A stretch of DNA of 64,000 nt from Rheum nobile (taxonomy: Eukaryota > Streptophyta > Magnoliopsida > Caryophyllales > Polygonaceae). Location: the NCBI GenBank assembly GCA_027886185.1, contig WOAB01000230.1, positions 1-64,000 on the forward strand, given 5' to 3'. The translations under genes were made by a program, and so were the position numbers. Positions 30,227-41,413 of the stretch are shown piece after piece; the stretch's first letter is position 1, and every line of letters starts with the position of its first letter. The notes under the pieces were generated by a model. That model was not told the DNA's origin. It saw only the letters and a list, made by a program, of their open reading frames with translations, and did not search any database.

Positions 30227-32485
30227 TGGAATTTTCGTGTGGTACCCTTGAGTTTTTGCAATTTTTGCGAAATACCCAAAGGTTTGTTATATTTCGCGTG
30301 GTATCCCTGAGGTTTTGACAAATTTCTCCAAATATCCTTGACGTCAAAAAACGTTAAATTTTGGCTGTTAACTCCTAAAAAAAATATATATTAAATTACA
30401 GTATGAAAAATCAAGGTCTATTTGGATCGTATTTTATTTATAATTATAACATGGAATTTAGTATAAATTTATTTAATCTTGTATTATAATATAATAAAAT
30501 ATATCGAAATACGCAATTTAAACAAATCCTAAATCACTTATATCCTCCCCCTTTCAAATATAAATGTATCACAAATACTTAAGTCGAGATGAATGTGTAT
30601 AAAACCATTCAGAAATCAAAATATCTAAGAATAAATATGAACGAAAAATCATCCTAACTACAAGTAAACTATGTATTTTGTTTTATATAAATCTAAACAG
30701 TGGAAGGGTCGTTGGTGGTCTTATGCTTCATTTATATGTAAAGATAAATAATCTTTTACTTATATATATATATATATATGATGCGGTTCTGGTGAGAACC
30801 AATCCCTAGGAGAGAACTAAGAACCAATACAAACATTCCACCTAGTAGCCAAAACACCCATATCAGCGCGCGTGAAAAAGGAAAAAAAAGAAGAAGCAAA
30901 AGCGCATACAGAGGAGGAGGCGCACACAAAATCGAAAAAAAGAAAACCTAAACGAAAGCGCGTACAGAGGAGAGGCGTTCCTCCTCCTTCCTTCCTTCCG
31001 CCTCCTCCCTCTAATCAGATCTATGCTCACCTCCTCCTCCTCCGTCGTTCTTCCTCTAAATTCCTCTTCCGGCGGTTCCGACGTTCCTCCTCCGGCGGTG
31101 AGGATGATCAAGGATGACGGTGTGCAGATCCGGTTGATGATGATGTTGATTCGATCGATGCGATCAGTGGTGATGATCGATGAGATCTGATGATGAATGA
31201 TTGATGATCGGACGACGGTGATGGAAGATTATGATGAAGATCGGTGATGAAGATGAACGACGGTGATGTCGAAGATGATGATGAACAGTGATGATGATGA
31301 ACAGTGAACAATACCATGAACAGTTCTGATCAATGCCATGAACTAGTTTTTTCAAGGCCAAGAACAAATATGTAAACTGCCATGAACGTCAATGTTCATC
31401 GTCATGAACGAACCTGTAAACTGCCTTGAACATTCCTGAAAATTGCCTTGAACATTCCTGAAAATTGCCATGAACGGACTTGTAAACTTCCTTGAACAAA
31501 CCTGTAAACTGTAATAAAATTCTTTGTTGATTGCCTTGAACATTCCTGAAAATTACCATGAAGGTCAATGTTCATCGCCATGAACGTCCATGTTCATGGT
31601 CATGGCTTGAAACATCAGTGCTCATGGTCCTGGATGCAAGTGTTCAAGGCGTTGTTCAATGACAGCGAACAAAAAAAGTGTCCAGCAAAAAAATAAGCCA
31701 AAATCACAAGTGTTCAAGGCTTGAAACATCAGTGTTCATGGTCCTGGATGCAAGTGTTCAAGGCGTTGAACATAATTGTTCAATGCCAGCGAACAAAAAA
31801 AGTGCCCAGCAAAAAAAAAGCCAAAATCCGTATTATTCGCCAATAAAACGCGAATAATACGGTCGAAAAATTCGGTAAAAATTCGGCACGCCCGAATTAT
31901 ACGGCTTTTAATGAAAGTCTAATATGGGCCCTTGATTCGCCTTCGATCCAACGGCCCCCTTTTATTCTCTGTTCTCTCCTATTTTCCTATTCTCATTTGA
32001 TGCTTCTCCTATATATATATATATTATAAAATTGACATCGTATGGGGATGAGAATTGTAGTTTAGAGTACCACACAGACTAAATAAGAAAATTCAGAACA
32101 AAAAAAAAAAACACTTCTCGACTTAATTATTTGTGATACATTTATATTTGAAAAGGGGAGGATATAAGTGATTTATGATTTGTTTAAATTGGGTATTTCG
32201 ATATATTTTACTATATTATAATGCAAGATTAAATAAATTTATACTAAATTCCAAGTTATAATTATAAATAAAATACGATCCAAATAGACCTTGATTTTTC
32301 ATATTGTAATTTAATATATTTTTTTCTTTTTTTTTAGGAGTTAACGGCCAAAATTTAACGTTTTTTGATGTCAAAGGTATTTGGCGAAATTTGTCAAAAC
32401 CTCAGGGGTACCACGCGAAATATAACAAACCTTCGGATATTTCGCGAAAATTACAAAAACTCAAGGGTACCACAAGAAAATTCCG
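30227..32485. mobile_element. Mutator-like element with long terminal inverted repeats, 9-bp TSD
   Basis: ATTATAGTT (30218-30226) and ATTATACTT (32486-32494) are a 9-bp target duplication with one mismatch. The ends are inverted repeats of about 370 bp (30227-30595 and 32110-32485), starting TGGAATTTTCGTGTGGTACC. Long TIRs plus a 9-bp duplication are the Mutator signature. No transposase frame is present. The centre is filled by a second, nested element. Confidence 0.8.
30779..32010. mobile_element. Non-autonomous element (1232 bp), copy 1, 9-bp TSD in a TA tract
   Basis: It starts TGATGCGGTTCTGGTGAGAA and ends TTTGATGCTTCTCCT, flanked by ATATATATA at 30770-30778 and 32011-32019. Sister copy 33825-35170 has matching ends and its own 9-bp duplication, which confirms both boundaries. 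It contains purine-rich and GATGAT-rich tracts (30880-31300), repeated GTTCA/TGAAC words (31300-31790) and a hairpin CGTATTATTCG...CGAATAATACG near 31828-31862. Probably a Mutator-type element with weak TIRs. No coding region accepted. Confidence 0.65.
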
Positions 32486-32494
32486 ATTATACTT

Positions 32495-33182
32495 CTTATA
32501 TATGCAAGTGAAATTCTAGCCATCCATTTATTTTATATTTCCTACATGGATGAACTATATGTTTTATTGTTTGTTTTTATATGTTTTTTATTCTTGTCCA
32601 GTGTCGCATGCTTTGGCATATGAAACTCGATATGGTAGAAGTGATTTACTGTTGTAAGACTACGAGAAATACATCACAAGATTGGTTCTTGTAGCAGTTT
32701 AGTTCCAATGAATCATGAAGGACTTTAGTCACAAGAGGTGCATCTGTAACTCTGTGCAGAGAATATTCCACAAGCACTTGAATGAGATTATATAACATCT
32801 GACTTTGATAGGAGTGATGTCTATAAATATTAAAGCATATGAGGCAACAAAGTCATTAGATGATGATACATGCTGGTTGAATATATATGAGGCAAAACAG
32901 AATATAAACAATTTTTTTCACTATCAAGTTCTTTAATCTTTTTTCTGTTTTGATTTTTTGAAGCTTTGTATATACTTTTTTTTTTGGAAAAGGTAAATAT
33001 ATTGCATGTATAAAACATGTATAAAAACACCGGCTTAACCGGGAGATAGGCGTTCAGAACAAGTTGAGCAACAAATTGGAAACACGCTCAACAAGCAATG
33101 GACTTGCAACACAAGCATCTTCAACAAACAAGTCATCCAAACTAAGCTAGCAATCTGCAGGGGTAAGCTCGCATAAAGGAAT
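32495..33182. other. Unassigned AT-rich DNA
   Basis: No gene or repeat boundary that I can support. It includes short poly-T and poly-A runs around 32910-32990. Confidence 0.4.
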
Positions 33183-33400
33183 TCAACTTACTCTAATATG
33201 GCGGAGCCATCTACGCGTCTTCCTATCATTCCCCTTAAACTTGCCCATAAGGCGGCTTTTCACATCTTTGATGGTTTTGCAGCTGCAATCCACCTCAGTA
33301 ATTGTTGTTTCCTGCCAAGTTTTTGCATTTCTGGAGGCCCAAATGTTATATACTGCGCATGTGAATGCACAAATACGAACCTTGAACACAACCGAGCTCG
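33183..33400 (-). pseudogene. LINE 3'-terminal coding fragment
   Basis: The minus-strand frame reads ICAFTCAVYNIWASRNAKTW, then DVKSRLMGKFKGN up to a stop. The VY.IW..RN pattern followed by a short basic tail matches the extreme C-terminus of plant LINE reverse-transcriptase proteins. RT and zinc-binding parts are absent, so it is a relic. 33401-33815 shows nothing else recognisable. Confidence 0.45.
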
Positions 33401-33824
33401 ATCAGCTTTGTATATTCTTATTGTTGATTTACTGTAAATTTTGACAAAGCTTGATGTATAGCAGAATAAATTACCCTTCTAGGATAAACATACCTCACAT
33501 AGCTTCTTTGGACTCTTCTATAAGGCTATATGCAAGTCTTTTCCCACTGATCTAGGCTAGGATGCCATAAGCCTCTATTAATCTAGAGCTTAGACTCTTC
33601 TATCCAAGCTTGGTCTCTTCTATATGAATTACAATTATTTCATTAATCAAGCAATTGTTACCTTCTTTCTAAAGACATCTACTGAGATTATGCTATATGC
33701 TTTTTCTTGATGGGAGGTCATTAAAAATATGCCATATATAGCATAGGAAAAAATGATGTAGGACTTTATAATATTGGAGAAAAGCTATTTATTTAATAGA
33801 AGGGAACATGATAACTAGTAAGTT

Positions 33825-35170
33825 GGATCCGGTTCTGGTGAGAACCAAATTCTAGGAGAGAACTGAGAATGTACGTATCAGCAGTGTTTCCTCCCTCGCG
33901 CGCGTGTCTGTTCCCAGTTAACACGGATGTTCATTGTTTTGTTCGTATATGTTCATCGTAGTATACAACGATGTTCACCACTTTACACTAAAAAATATTG
34001 AATTTTCTAGTGTTTTTATTCTTTTTTTTTCCTTTCTAAACTCTCAAATCTTTATAAAAATAATTATTTAATGTTCACTGCATGTTTATATGACGCAATA
34101 TTAGTAATCTTTAATATAAAATCAAGTTTGAAGTAAGTAAAATGTACTTTTTTCTTGTATGTATTTTGTGATGCACATGTAGGCATAGTTGTTCACATGT
34201 TTGTGTAAAACAAATGATGGACATCAAAAAAATATTCACAACCCCTCAGTGAGCACAAATGTTCGTTATTTTATTCGTAAATGTTCATCACAATATAGTG
34301 AGCATCTAGAATGAAAGTGGTGAAAAAGTATGGACAAAGTGATGAACAAAAATTTGTTCACAACCCTTCAGTGAACATAGATGTTCACTGTTTTGCTCGT
34401 AGATGTTCATCACAGTATACTAGTATAAAACATCTGGATTAAAAGTGGTGAACATTTATGGATAAAGTGATGAACATCAAAAATATGTTCACAACGAGTG
34501 AAAGCGTTTTTCCAAAAAAAATGCGCTTAATAAAAATTTGGGTAAAATTGAGGGAAAATACGGGTAAAATTCGACTGAAACAATGAACATATTGTATGAA
34601 AGTGGTGAACATTTATGGAAAAAGTGATGAACATCGAAAATATGTGCACAACGAGTGAAAAATATTCCCCCCCCCCCCCCCAAAACGCGTATAATACGGA
34701 AAAACTTCGGTCAAAATTGGGGGGAAATACGGGTAAAATTCGGCTAGAATATTGAACATCTTGTATGAAAGTGATGAACATTTATGAGAACAGCGATGAA
34801 CATCAAAAATATGTTCAAGGCGTTGTTCAATGACAGCGAACAAAAAAAGTGCCCAACAAAAAAATAAGCAAAATCACAAGTGTTCAAGGCTTGAAACATC
34901 AGTGTTCATGGTCCTGGATGCAAGTGTTCAAGGCGTTGAACATAATTGTTCAATGTCAGCGAACAAAAAAAGTACCCAGCAAAAAAAAAAGCCAAAATCC
35001 GTATTATTCGCCAATAAAACGCGAATAATACGGCCGAAAAATTCGGCACGTCCGAATTATACGGCTTTTAATGAAAGTCTAATCTGGAGCGTTGATTCCA
35101 CTCCGATCCGACGACCTCCTTTTATTCTCATTTCTCTCCTATTTTACTATTCTCATTTGACGCTTCTCCC
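33825..35170. mobile_element. Non-autonomous element (1346 bp), copy 2, TSD TAGTAAGTT
   Basis: TAGTAAGTT is at 33816-33824 and 35171-35179. The left end (CGGTTCTGGTGAGAACCAA, GGAGAGAACTGAGAA) and right 370 bp match copy 1, including the CGTATTATTCG hairpin (about 35000-35034) and paired GTTCA/TGAAC words. The middle differs and has its own repeats: GTGAACAT(T/C)TATGG..AAGTGATGAACATC occurs three or four times (34330-34810), with a run of 15 C at 34667-34681. Confidence 0.75.
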
Positions 35171-35179
35171 TAGTAAGTT

Positions 35180-35904
35180 AATCATTTAATAGAGTATGGG
35201 TTGGTTGTGAAATGCACAAGAAGATTTCTATGGTCACTGTAACAAACTTTAAGCATAACTCGTTTATGCTTACATTGCATGCGTTTTTGTTGTAAGAGTT
35301 AGAATTGTTGCTACGTTCAGAAGCATTAGAAGTAATCAGCCTACTCCGCTTGTAAGTGGTAATCAGCCTATTACTTTTGTCAATATAAGGTTTTAGCTTG
35401 TCTAATTTACTTTATCTTAAATCATTAGTCGACTGAGTGCATTTTTTTCTTATTTGACGTTGTTCATCCTTTACTTAATGTATCAAATAGATTATTGTTA
35501 TCTCTATTGTTTATGTGGCAGGGGTTTCAAGGATGGGATAACATAAAGACCTCTTGGGGATAACTTAAGTGATATATGGACATTTCTCCTATGTACGTAT
35601 AGTTGGTGTATTGTTTTTTGGCTTAGTGTTTATAGGTTTAAGTGTACATTTTTTCTTAGTTATAGTGCTCATTTAAGGTACTTTTCAGTGTGTTTGGTGC
35701 CATAGATTGATAACTTACTTTCAAATCTTTTTGTAGTGTGTTAGTGATATAAGACTACAATTTACCCAATATGTAGAGATTTTACTGAATTTGAAGTATA
35801 GTTTGATTATATATTAGTATATGTGTATGAGCAGGTACATTATTAATATAATATATTTCTACAAAAGTAAAATAATAAAAAGGATTCGAAAAAGCGTAAA
35901 AAAC
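35180..35904. other. Unassigned AT-rich DNA
   Basis: No gene or known repeat recognised. I could not find the missing N-terminal half of the copia pol that starts at 36367. Confidence 0.4.
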
Positions 35905-36366
35905 CACTAGATTGCAACAAGGCGACGAAATTTTTGTTTTGTGGTCAAAGCCTACTGGCGATGAAACTTGAAATTAGTCGTCATAGACATTGAGCAAAAA
36001 GTTAAGGGTTTGTCACCATAGACTTTTGGGCGACAAATTTCACGTTTTGTCGCCCAAAACCTATGGTCACAAATTACATGTGTTGTCGCCCAAAACCTAG
36101 GGCGACAAATTTCATGTTTTGTCGCCCAAAATCTAGGGCGACAAATTTCATATTTTGTCGCCCAAAACCAATGGCGACAAAATATTTATTTCACAAAAAA
36201 AAAATTGGGCGACGAATATTTTTGTTGTCTCCCAAAACAAAGGGCAACTCGTCTACGACGACGCCTCCGAACAAAAGGAACTTCGTCACAATTGACTTTG
36301 GGCGGCGAAAAAGAGACTTTTGGTGACGAAAATTTTCGTCGCCCAAAGGCTTTTTTTCTTGTAGTT
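35905..36366. mobile_element. CACTA-like non-autonomous fragment
   Basis: It begins CACTAGATTGCAACAAGGCG and ends AAGGCTTTTTTTCTTGTAGT, close to the CACTA terminal rule (CACTACAAGAAA at one end, TTTCTTGTAGTG at the other) with decayed bases. Inside is a ladder of GGGCGACAAATTTCA and TTTTGTCGCCCAAA words in both orientations, the subterminal pattern of plant CACTA elements. I see no clean 3-bp duplication. Confidence 0.55.
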
Positions 36367-38640
36367 TGATTGTGAATCTTTTGAAACATGTGAGTCTTTC
36401 TTAATGGGAAAGATGACAAGGTCACCTTTAACTGGAGTAAGTGAAAAGGCAAATGAACTTTTGGCCATAATACATACAGATGTATGTGGACGAATGAGCA
36501 CAAAAGCTAGAGGTGGTTACATATACTTCATAAACTTTACTGATGATTTAAGTAGATATAGATACATATACTTAATGAAGCATAATTTTAAATCTTTTGA
36601 AAAGTTCAAAGAGTTTCAAAATGAAGTTGAAAATCAACTTGACAAGAAAATTAAAGTATTAGAATCTGATCGTGGTGGTGAATATTGAATCAAGAATTTG
36701 ATCATCATTTAAGGAGTTGTGGGATTCTTTCACAACTAACTCCACCAGAAACACCATAATTGAATGGTGTATCTGAGAGGAGGAATATAAGCTTGTTAGA
36801 CATGGTTCGTTCTGTAAGAAGTCTTGTTGATCTTCCAATATCTTTTTTGCGAATATGCTCTCACAACTGTAGTGTTCACACTAAACATGATTCCATCCAA
36901 AGATGTAGATAAGACACCATATGAGTTTTGCACTGAAAGAGTACGTTCCAAGTTTGTCTTTTCTAAAGATCTGGGAATGTGAAGCTTATGTAAAACGTTT
37001 ACTCTCAGACAAGCTTGCACCTAAATCAGAAAATGCTTCTTTGTAGGGTATCCAAAAGAAACAAAAGGATACTATTTCTACAATTCCAGTGAGCATAAAT
37101 TGTTTGTTGCTCGGCATAATGTCTTTCTGGAAAGGATTTTATTTCCAAGAGTCAAGTGGGAGAAATGTTAATCTCGACAAAATTCCAGAAGAGCAACAAA
37201 CTGAGCAACAAGATGACACGGATTACACCATGTTTGAGACAATGGTATTTGGCGACGTAATCCCGCAAGGGGAGGCCACCCATACGCCGAAAGTAGTGGA
37301 GTCTCAAGACCCCACTCCTATCGTCCTTCCAAAATCTGGATCTAATGAGAATCCATAAATTGTTGTGAAATATCCTCCTGTTGTTCAGCCAACTCGTAGA
37401 TATGATAGGCCCAGAACGTCAAAGAAATATGTTGATTTCATATTGACTGCGAGTTGCGATATATTGCTTTTAGAATGCGAGGAGCCTACTACTTATAAAC
37501 AAGTTGTGGCGAGTCTAGACTCATCTCCGAAAAATGGTGCATAGCCATGAAGTCTAAAATGGATTCCATGTCTGAGAATCAAGTATGAGACTTGATTGAT
37601 TTTCTAGATGGGGTAGTACCCATATACACAAATGGGTTTTCAAACTCAAATCAGACAAGGATGGAAACGTAACAGTTTTCAAAACAATATTTGTTGCACA
37701 AGGATTTAAATATATTCATGGTATTGACTATGATGAAACCTTTTCACAAGTTATTATTCTTAGATCCATTCGGATAATCCTAGCAATTGCAGCTCATTAT
37801 GGTTATGAGATTTGGAAAATGGATATCAAAACCGCTTTTCTAAATAGGTATTTAGAAGAGGATGTGTACATGACACAACTTGAGGGTTTTGAGGATCCAC
37901 AGAATCCTAACAAGGTATGCAAGCTTAAGAAGTCCATTTATGGACTTAAGCAAGCATGAAGGAGTTGGAATCTTCGATTGGATGAGGCGATCAAAGAGTT
38001 TGATTTCATCACATGTGAAGAAGAACCTTGTGTTTACAAGAAGTTTAGTGGGAGCGAAGTGGTTTTCCTAGTCTTGTATGTGGATGACATACTACTCATT
38101 GGAAATGACATTCCTATGCTGGAGTCCGTCAAGGACTAGCTAAAGAAATGTTTTTCAATGAAAGACTTAGGAGAGGTAGAGTACATATTAGGTGTCAATA
38201 TGAAGAATTCTAAGAGAGAATTCTTACCTATGCAGCATGACATACAACTTAGCAAGAAGTAGTGTCCAATTACACTTGTTGAGCTAGAGAAGATGAGTAG
38301 GATCCCTTATGCACCAACAATATGATCTATCATGCATGTCGTGATATGTACTCGCCCAGATGTTGCATGTACTTTGAGCATGTGCAATAGATACCAATTA
38401 AATCCAGGAGAAGCACACTGGAATGTGGCAAAGAACATCCTAATGTATGTAAGAAGCACTAAAGATGGTCTCTTAGTGTATGGAGGAGATGATGAGTTAG
38501 TCCTTGAAGGAGATGTGAAGTTTTGCGAAGTTTATACAGATGACCACATAGCATATCCGTTGACTAAACCTTTACATAAGCACAAGCATGACATTCGCAC
38601 TAGGTCAAAGGGAATCAAGCTCATTGGAGAATGGCTTTGA
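36367..38640 (+). pseudogene. Copia pol remnant: integrase, RT and RNase H, degenerate
   Basis: It begins abruptly with ESFLMGKMTRSPLTG, then the integrase core IHTDVCGRMSTKARGGYI, FTDDLSRY, SFEKFKEFQNEVENQL, LESDRGGEY and TPPETP. RT blocks follow at 37620-38130: FKLKSDKDGNVTVFK, WKMDIKTAFLNRYLEEDVYM, KKSIYGLKQA and VLYVDDILLIGND. RNase H-like sequence follows to 38640 (CTRPDVACTLSMCNRYQLNP, VYTDDHIAYPLTKPLHKHKH). Many stops and several frameshifts; gag and protease are absent on the left. It differs from the copia element at 15767-21251. Confidence 0.85.
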
Positions 38641-40135
38641 GATTGTATTGTTTTAAATTATGAAGATGTTTTCGCGATTGTAAACCTTTACATAAAGTTT
38701 ACACAGATGACCACATAGACTATCCGTTGACTGAACCTTTACATAACGTTTCATTATTATTTAATTGTTGTTTTGAATTAAATAAAATGTCCAAGTGATT
38801 TATAATTGTCAAGTAGGATCATCATAAGTGTTTTGATGAATGAAATTCTATTTAGTGAACTCAAATTATAAATTATAAGTTGTTTGTAGTCTAAGTCATT
38901 AGATTGGACATAAATGACTCATTGAAAGACTATTTTGTTAGTTGATTGATAGCGCCGAGTTTCAAGGGCTATAGGGATATAAGGATGTTTAATCAATTAC
39001 ATGGATATGTATAAAGGATACATATTGGGCAAACCTACCTTAAGATTATTCGGATGAGTTTAGAATTTTAAGTTGAACTATGATTAGTAGATTCCTCATA
39101 CATGAGTATAATATTTCTCTTACTTAGTGATTGGTATGTCTTTGACATTTTCATACGTTGTTTCATAAAAGGTGGTTATAAAGACAATGATCAAGATTGC
39201 TGAAAATTGAGTGGGATCTATAGTCATACGATATTGGAGAAGTTCTCCTATTTAAATATCTATATATATAGATAGGAATGGTGTCTTGGTAACATGAAGA
39301 GTAAGAACTGAAAATGCATAGTCATGCTCAAATGGATTAAATGTAATAATTTGTTTTGACAGTTCAAGCTCAGTGTTCAAGAAACAATTTGAATATTAAT
39401 ATGGATTACATAAGATGTCATCATATTATCAAATTGGACACTAAGTAACAATGGAATTTGACATTGCACACTTGTTCAAGGAAAAGTGGGAGATTAAAGG
39501 ATTATGTCATTTAATCAAGGTTGCAATTACTAATAATAGAATAGGATTAATGCTAGAGATTTATAATCCGGATATTTTAGGCAGTCATAGTGTTTTGCTA
39601 GAATCCAACTATGATTTATGGGCTAAATAAGATTGGGTTCATTGCTAATAATAACCGGATCCTATAAGGTTACACACTATACAATAATTAGGCTAGATCA
39701 AAGTAACCCGAGGCCCATTGTGGGCACTAGGATTTTCGGCCAGGGAATATTAATGGAAGAGTGGATTATTCATCAAGTAAAAATAAGTGTTATCCATTTA
39801 CATGAGAATCATTCCATTATCTCATGTGTTGAGAAAATACACACACCCAAGAAAATACCACGTTTGGCCGTGCACTTGCAAGAGAGAAAGCTTGGAGCTT
39901 TTGTCACGTTCTAGCAAACATAAGCAATGCGATCTAGTATCGTGCTCGTGTGGATCAATTAAAGAAGTCACGTTTGAGACTCTAATATCCAAATTGATCT
40001 TAGCATGAAAATTTGCATCAAAAGGTATGTTACTCTTTTCTTATTCGATTCATATCAGTTTATCCATGAGATCCTAAGTGATATGTTAGAAAAGTGTTTT
40101 CTGAAATTCCGCTAAAAGCATCTAAACCCCTACAA
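38641..40135 (+). mobile_element. 3' end of the copia remnant: spacer, PPT-like AAGTGGGAGA and probable 3' LTR
   Basis: After RNase H there are about 840 bp with no gene, including a second degraded copy of the ACAGATGACCACATAG tail (38702 onward). At 39484-39493 is AAGTGGGAGA, the tract that usually ends copia elements. The LTR should begin there and end somewhere near 40130. I cannot fix its borders, since no second LTR is present for comparison. Confidence 0.4.
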
Positions 40136-40189
40136 GAAAAGCATAAACATCATAAAGATCGTAAGAAAGAATAGGAGCGTTCATGCTGA

Positions 40190-41118
40190 TAAATGGCTCA
40201 CAAAGTTGCCATTAAGGATGCGATCGCGACAAGCCGAAGGGCGCTGAAAAGAGGACTCACCACGATTAGCGGAGCGAAGCCGATTATGGCCCTAGCGCTG
40301 GTGAGAATGGTTAGCATTGGAGTGTTGATGCTGATCAGAGGATGAGCCACATTGGTACGAGTAATTCGCCGCCGACTATTGAGAATAGGAGTAGCGACTC
40401 TGTTCAATGAGGCGTGCCTCTTCTTGAAGCAAATAGCCCAGTAGTTCGTCGGAGGTGATCGGGTCCTGACGCATATTCATAGCAGCCCAGAAATAACCAT
40501 ATGAAGGATCCAATCCATGGAGAACACATGAAATGAAGTCATCGTCAGAAATAGGTTGCAAGCAATCGACAAGGGCGTCAACAAGGTCACGTTTTTCTCA
40601 AAATATTCCACTATGGTCATCGCTCCCTAAGGAAGAGTGTTAAGTTGTTGCTTTAAATGCATTGAAAGAGCCCTCGACTGAGCCTAAAACATTCGTTCAA
40701 TGATCTGCCAGGCATGATAGGAAGAGTCGAAATTCACCAAATAGCCTAGAAGAGGAGCAGAAATTGAGGTGTGAAGCCAAATGAGGATGAACTTATCATG
40801 AAGCTTCCAAAGGAGAAACTCTGGATTGGAAGTCATCGACGCAATAGCTTTTCCCGTAGCAGGTATCAGCACAATCGGCGGAGGTGCTTTAGCAGAGAGA
40901 ATAGTATGTTTTAATTCGAATGCATCAAGGGCATCGAGAACATTGGAGCGTCAGATTGAGTAATTAGTGCGATCGAGCTTGAAGTAGAATGTGGGGAATA
41001 GAAGTCACGTGGTGGCTGAATTGCCAAGGTTGGCAAGGAGCAGATACGTGCTAGTGTTAGTGGTGGATCAATCTGCTATTTGTGGAGTCGAGGTGCCGAA
41101 ATCTGAGGTCGATGACAT
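40190..41118 (-). pseudogene. Copia gag (UBN2 type), broken
   Basis: From ATG at 41118 (MSSTSDFGTSTPQIA) the frame runs through several stops: FKLDRTNYSI.RSNVLDAL, then EFLLWKLHDKFILIWLHTSI, LLGYLVNFDSSYHAWQIIER and ALSMHLKQQLNTL. After a shift it continues with DALVDCLQPISDDDFISCVL, HGLDPSYGYF and EEARLIEQSRY. This order (L..TNY..W, W...D..I..W, a Y..AW..L.. helix, L.GL.P.Y) is the UBN2 gag of Ty1/copia elements. No zinc knuckle or pol follows. It abuts a primer site and LTR on its right, so it is the 5' end of an element truncated on the left. Confidence 0.7.
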
Positions 41119-41201
41119 GGTGAGTAGGGGCATCGAGCATATTCACAAGGGGTGAGAGGAAAACAATGGAAGCGACGGAATTGTGTTTTAAGGGGATCAA
41201 A

Positions 41202-41413
41202 GCTCTGATTGCCATGTGAGATTACTACGAAGAAATTGGAAGTAACCATTGTTGATTGTATTGCTTATCAGTATGACTCTATATGCAAGAGAAAATTGAG
41301 AGATATATAAGGGCTAATAGAATAGGAAGAGTTGGGGTTACAGAATAGGGAGCGTTTGCAATTTATTAACTAAGATCTATGTTTATGAGCTAATAGACAA
41401 CCACAGAGAAACA
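41202..41413 (-). mobile_element. Primer site and probable 5' LTR (about 200 bp) of the UBN2 copia element
   Basis: The minus strand reads TGGCAATCAGAGC at 41202-41214, a slightly decayed initiator-Met primer site, directly after ...ATCTCACA. The LTR would be 41215-41413 (TGTTTCTCTGTGG to ATCTCACA on the minus strand), with a TATA-like CTTATATATC near 41310. Outer border and TSD are uncertain. Confidence 0.45.

Noticed and set aside
34667..34681. Run of 15 C (and the run of C at 54619-54628)
   Set aside because: Homopolymer runs, possibly partly sequencing artefacts; no biological claim made.
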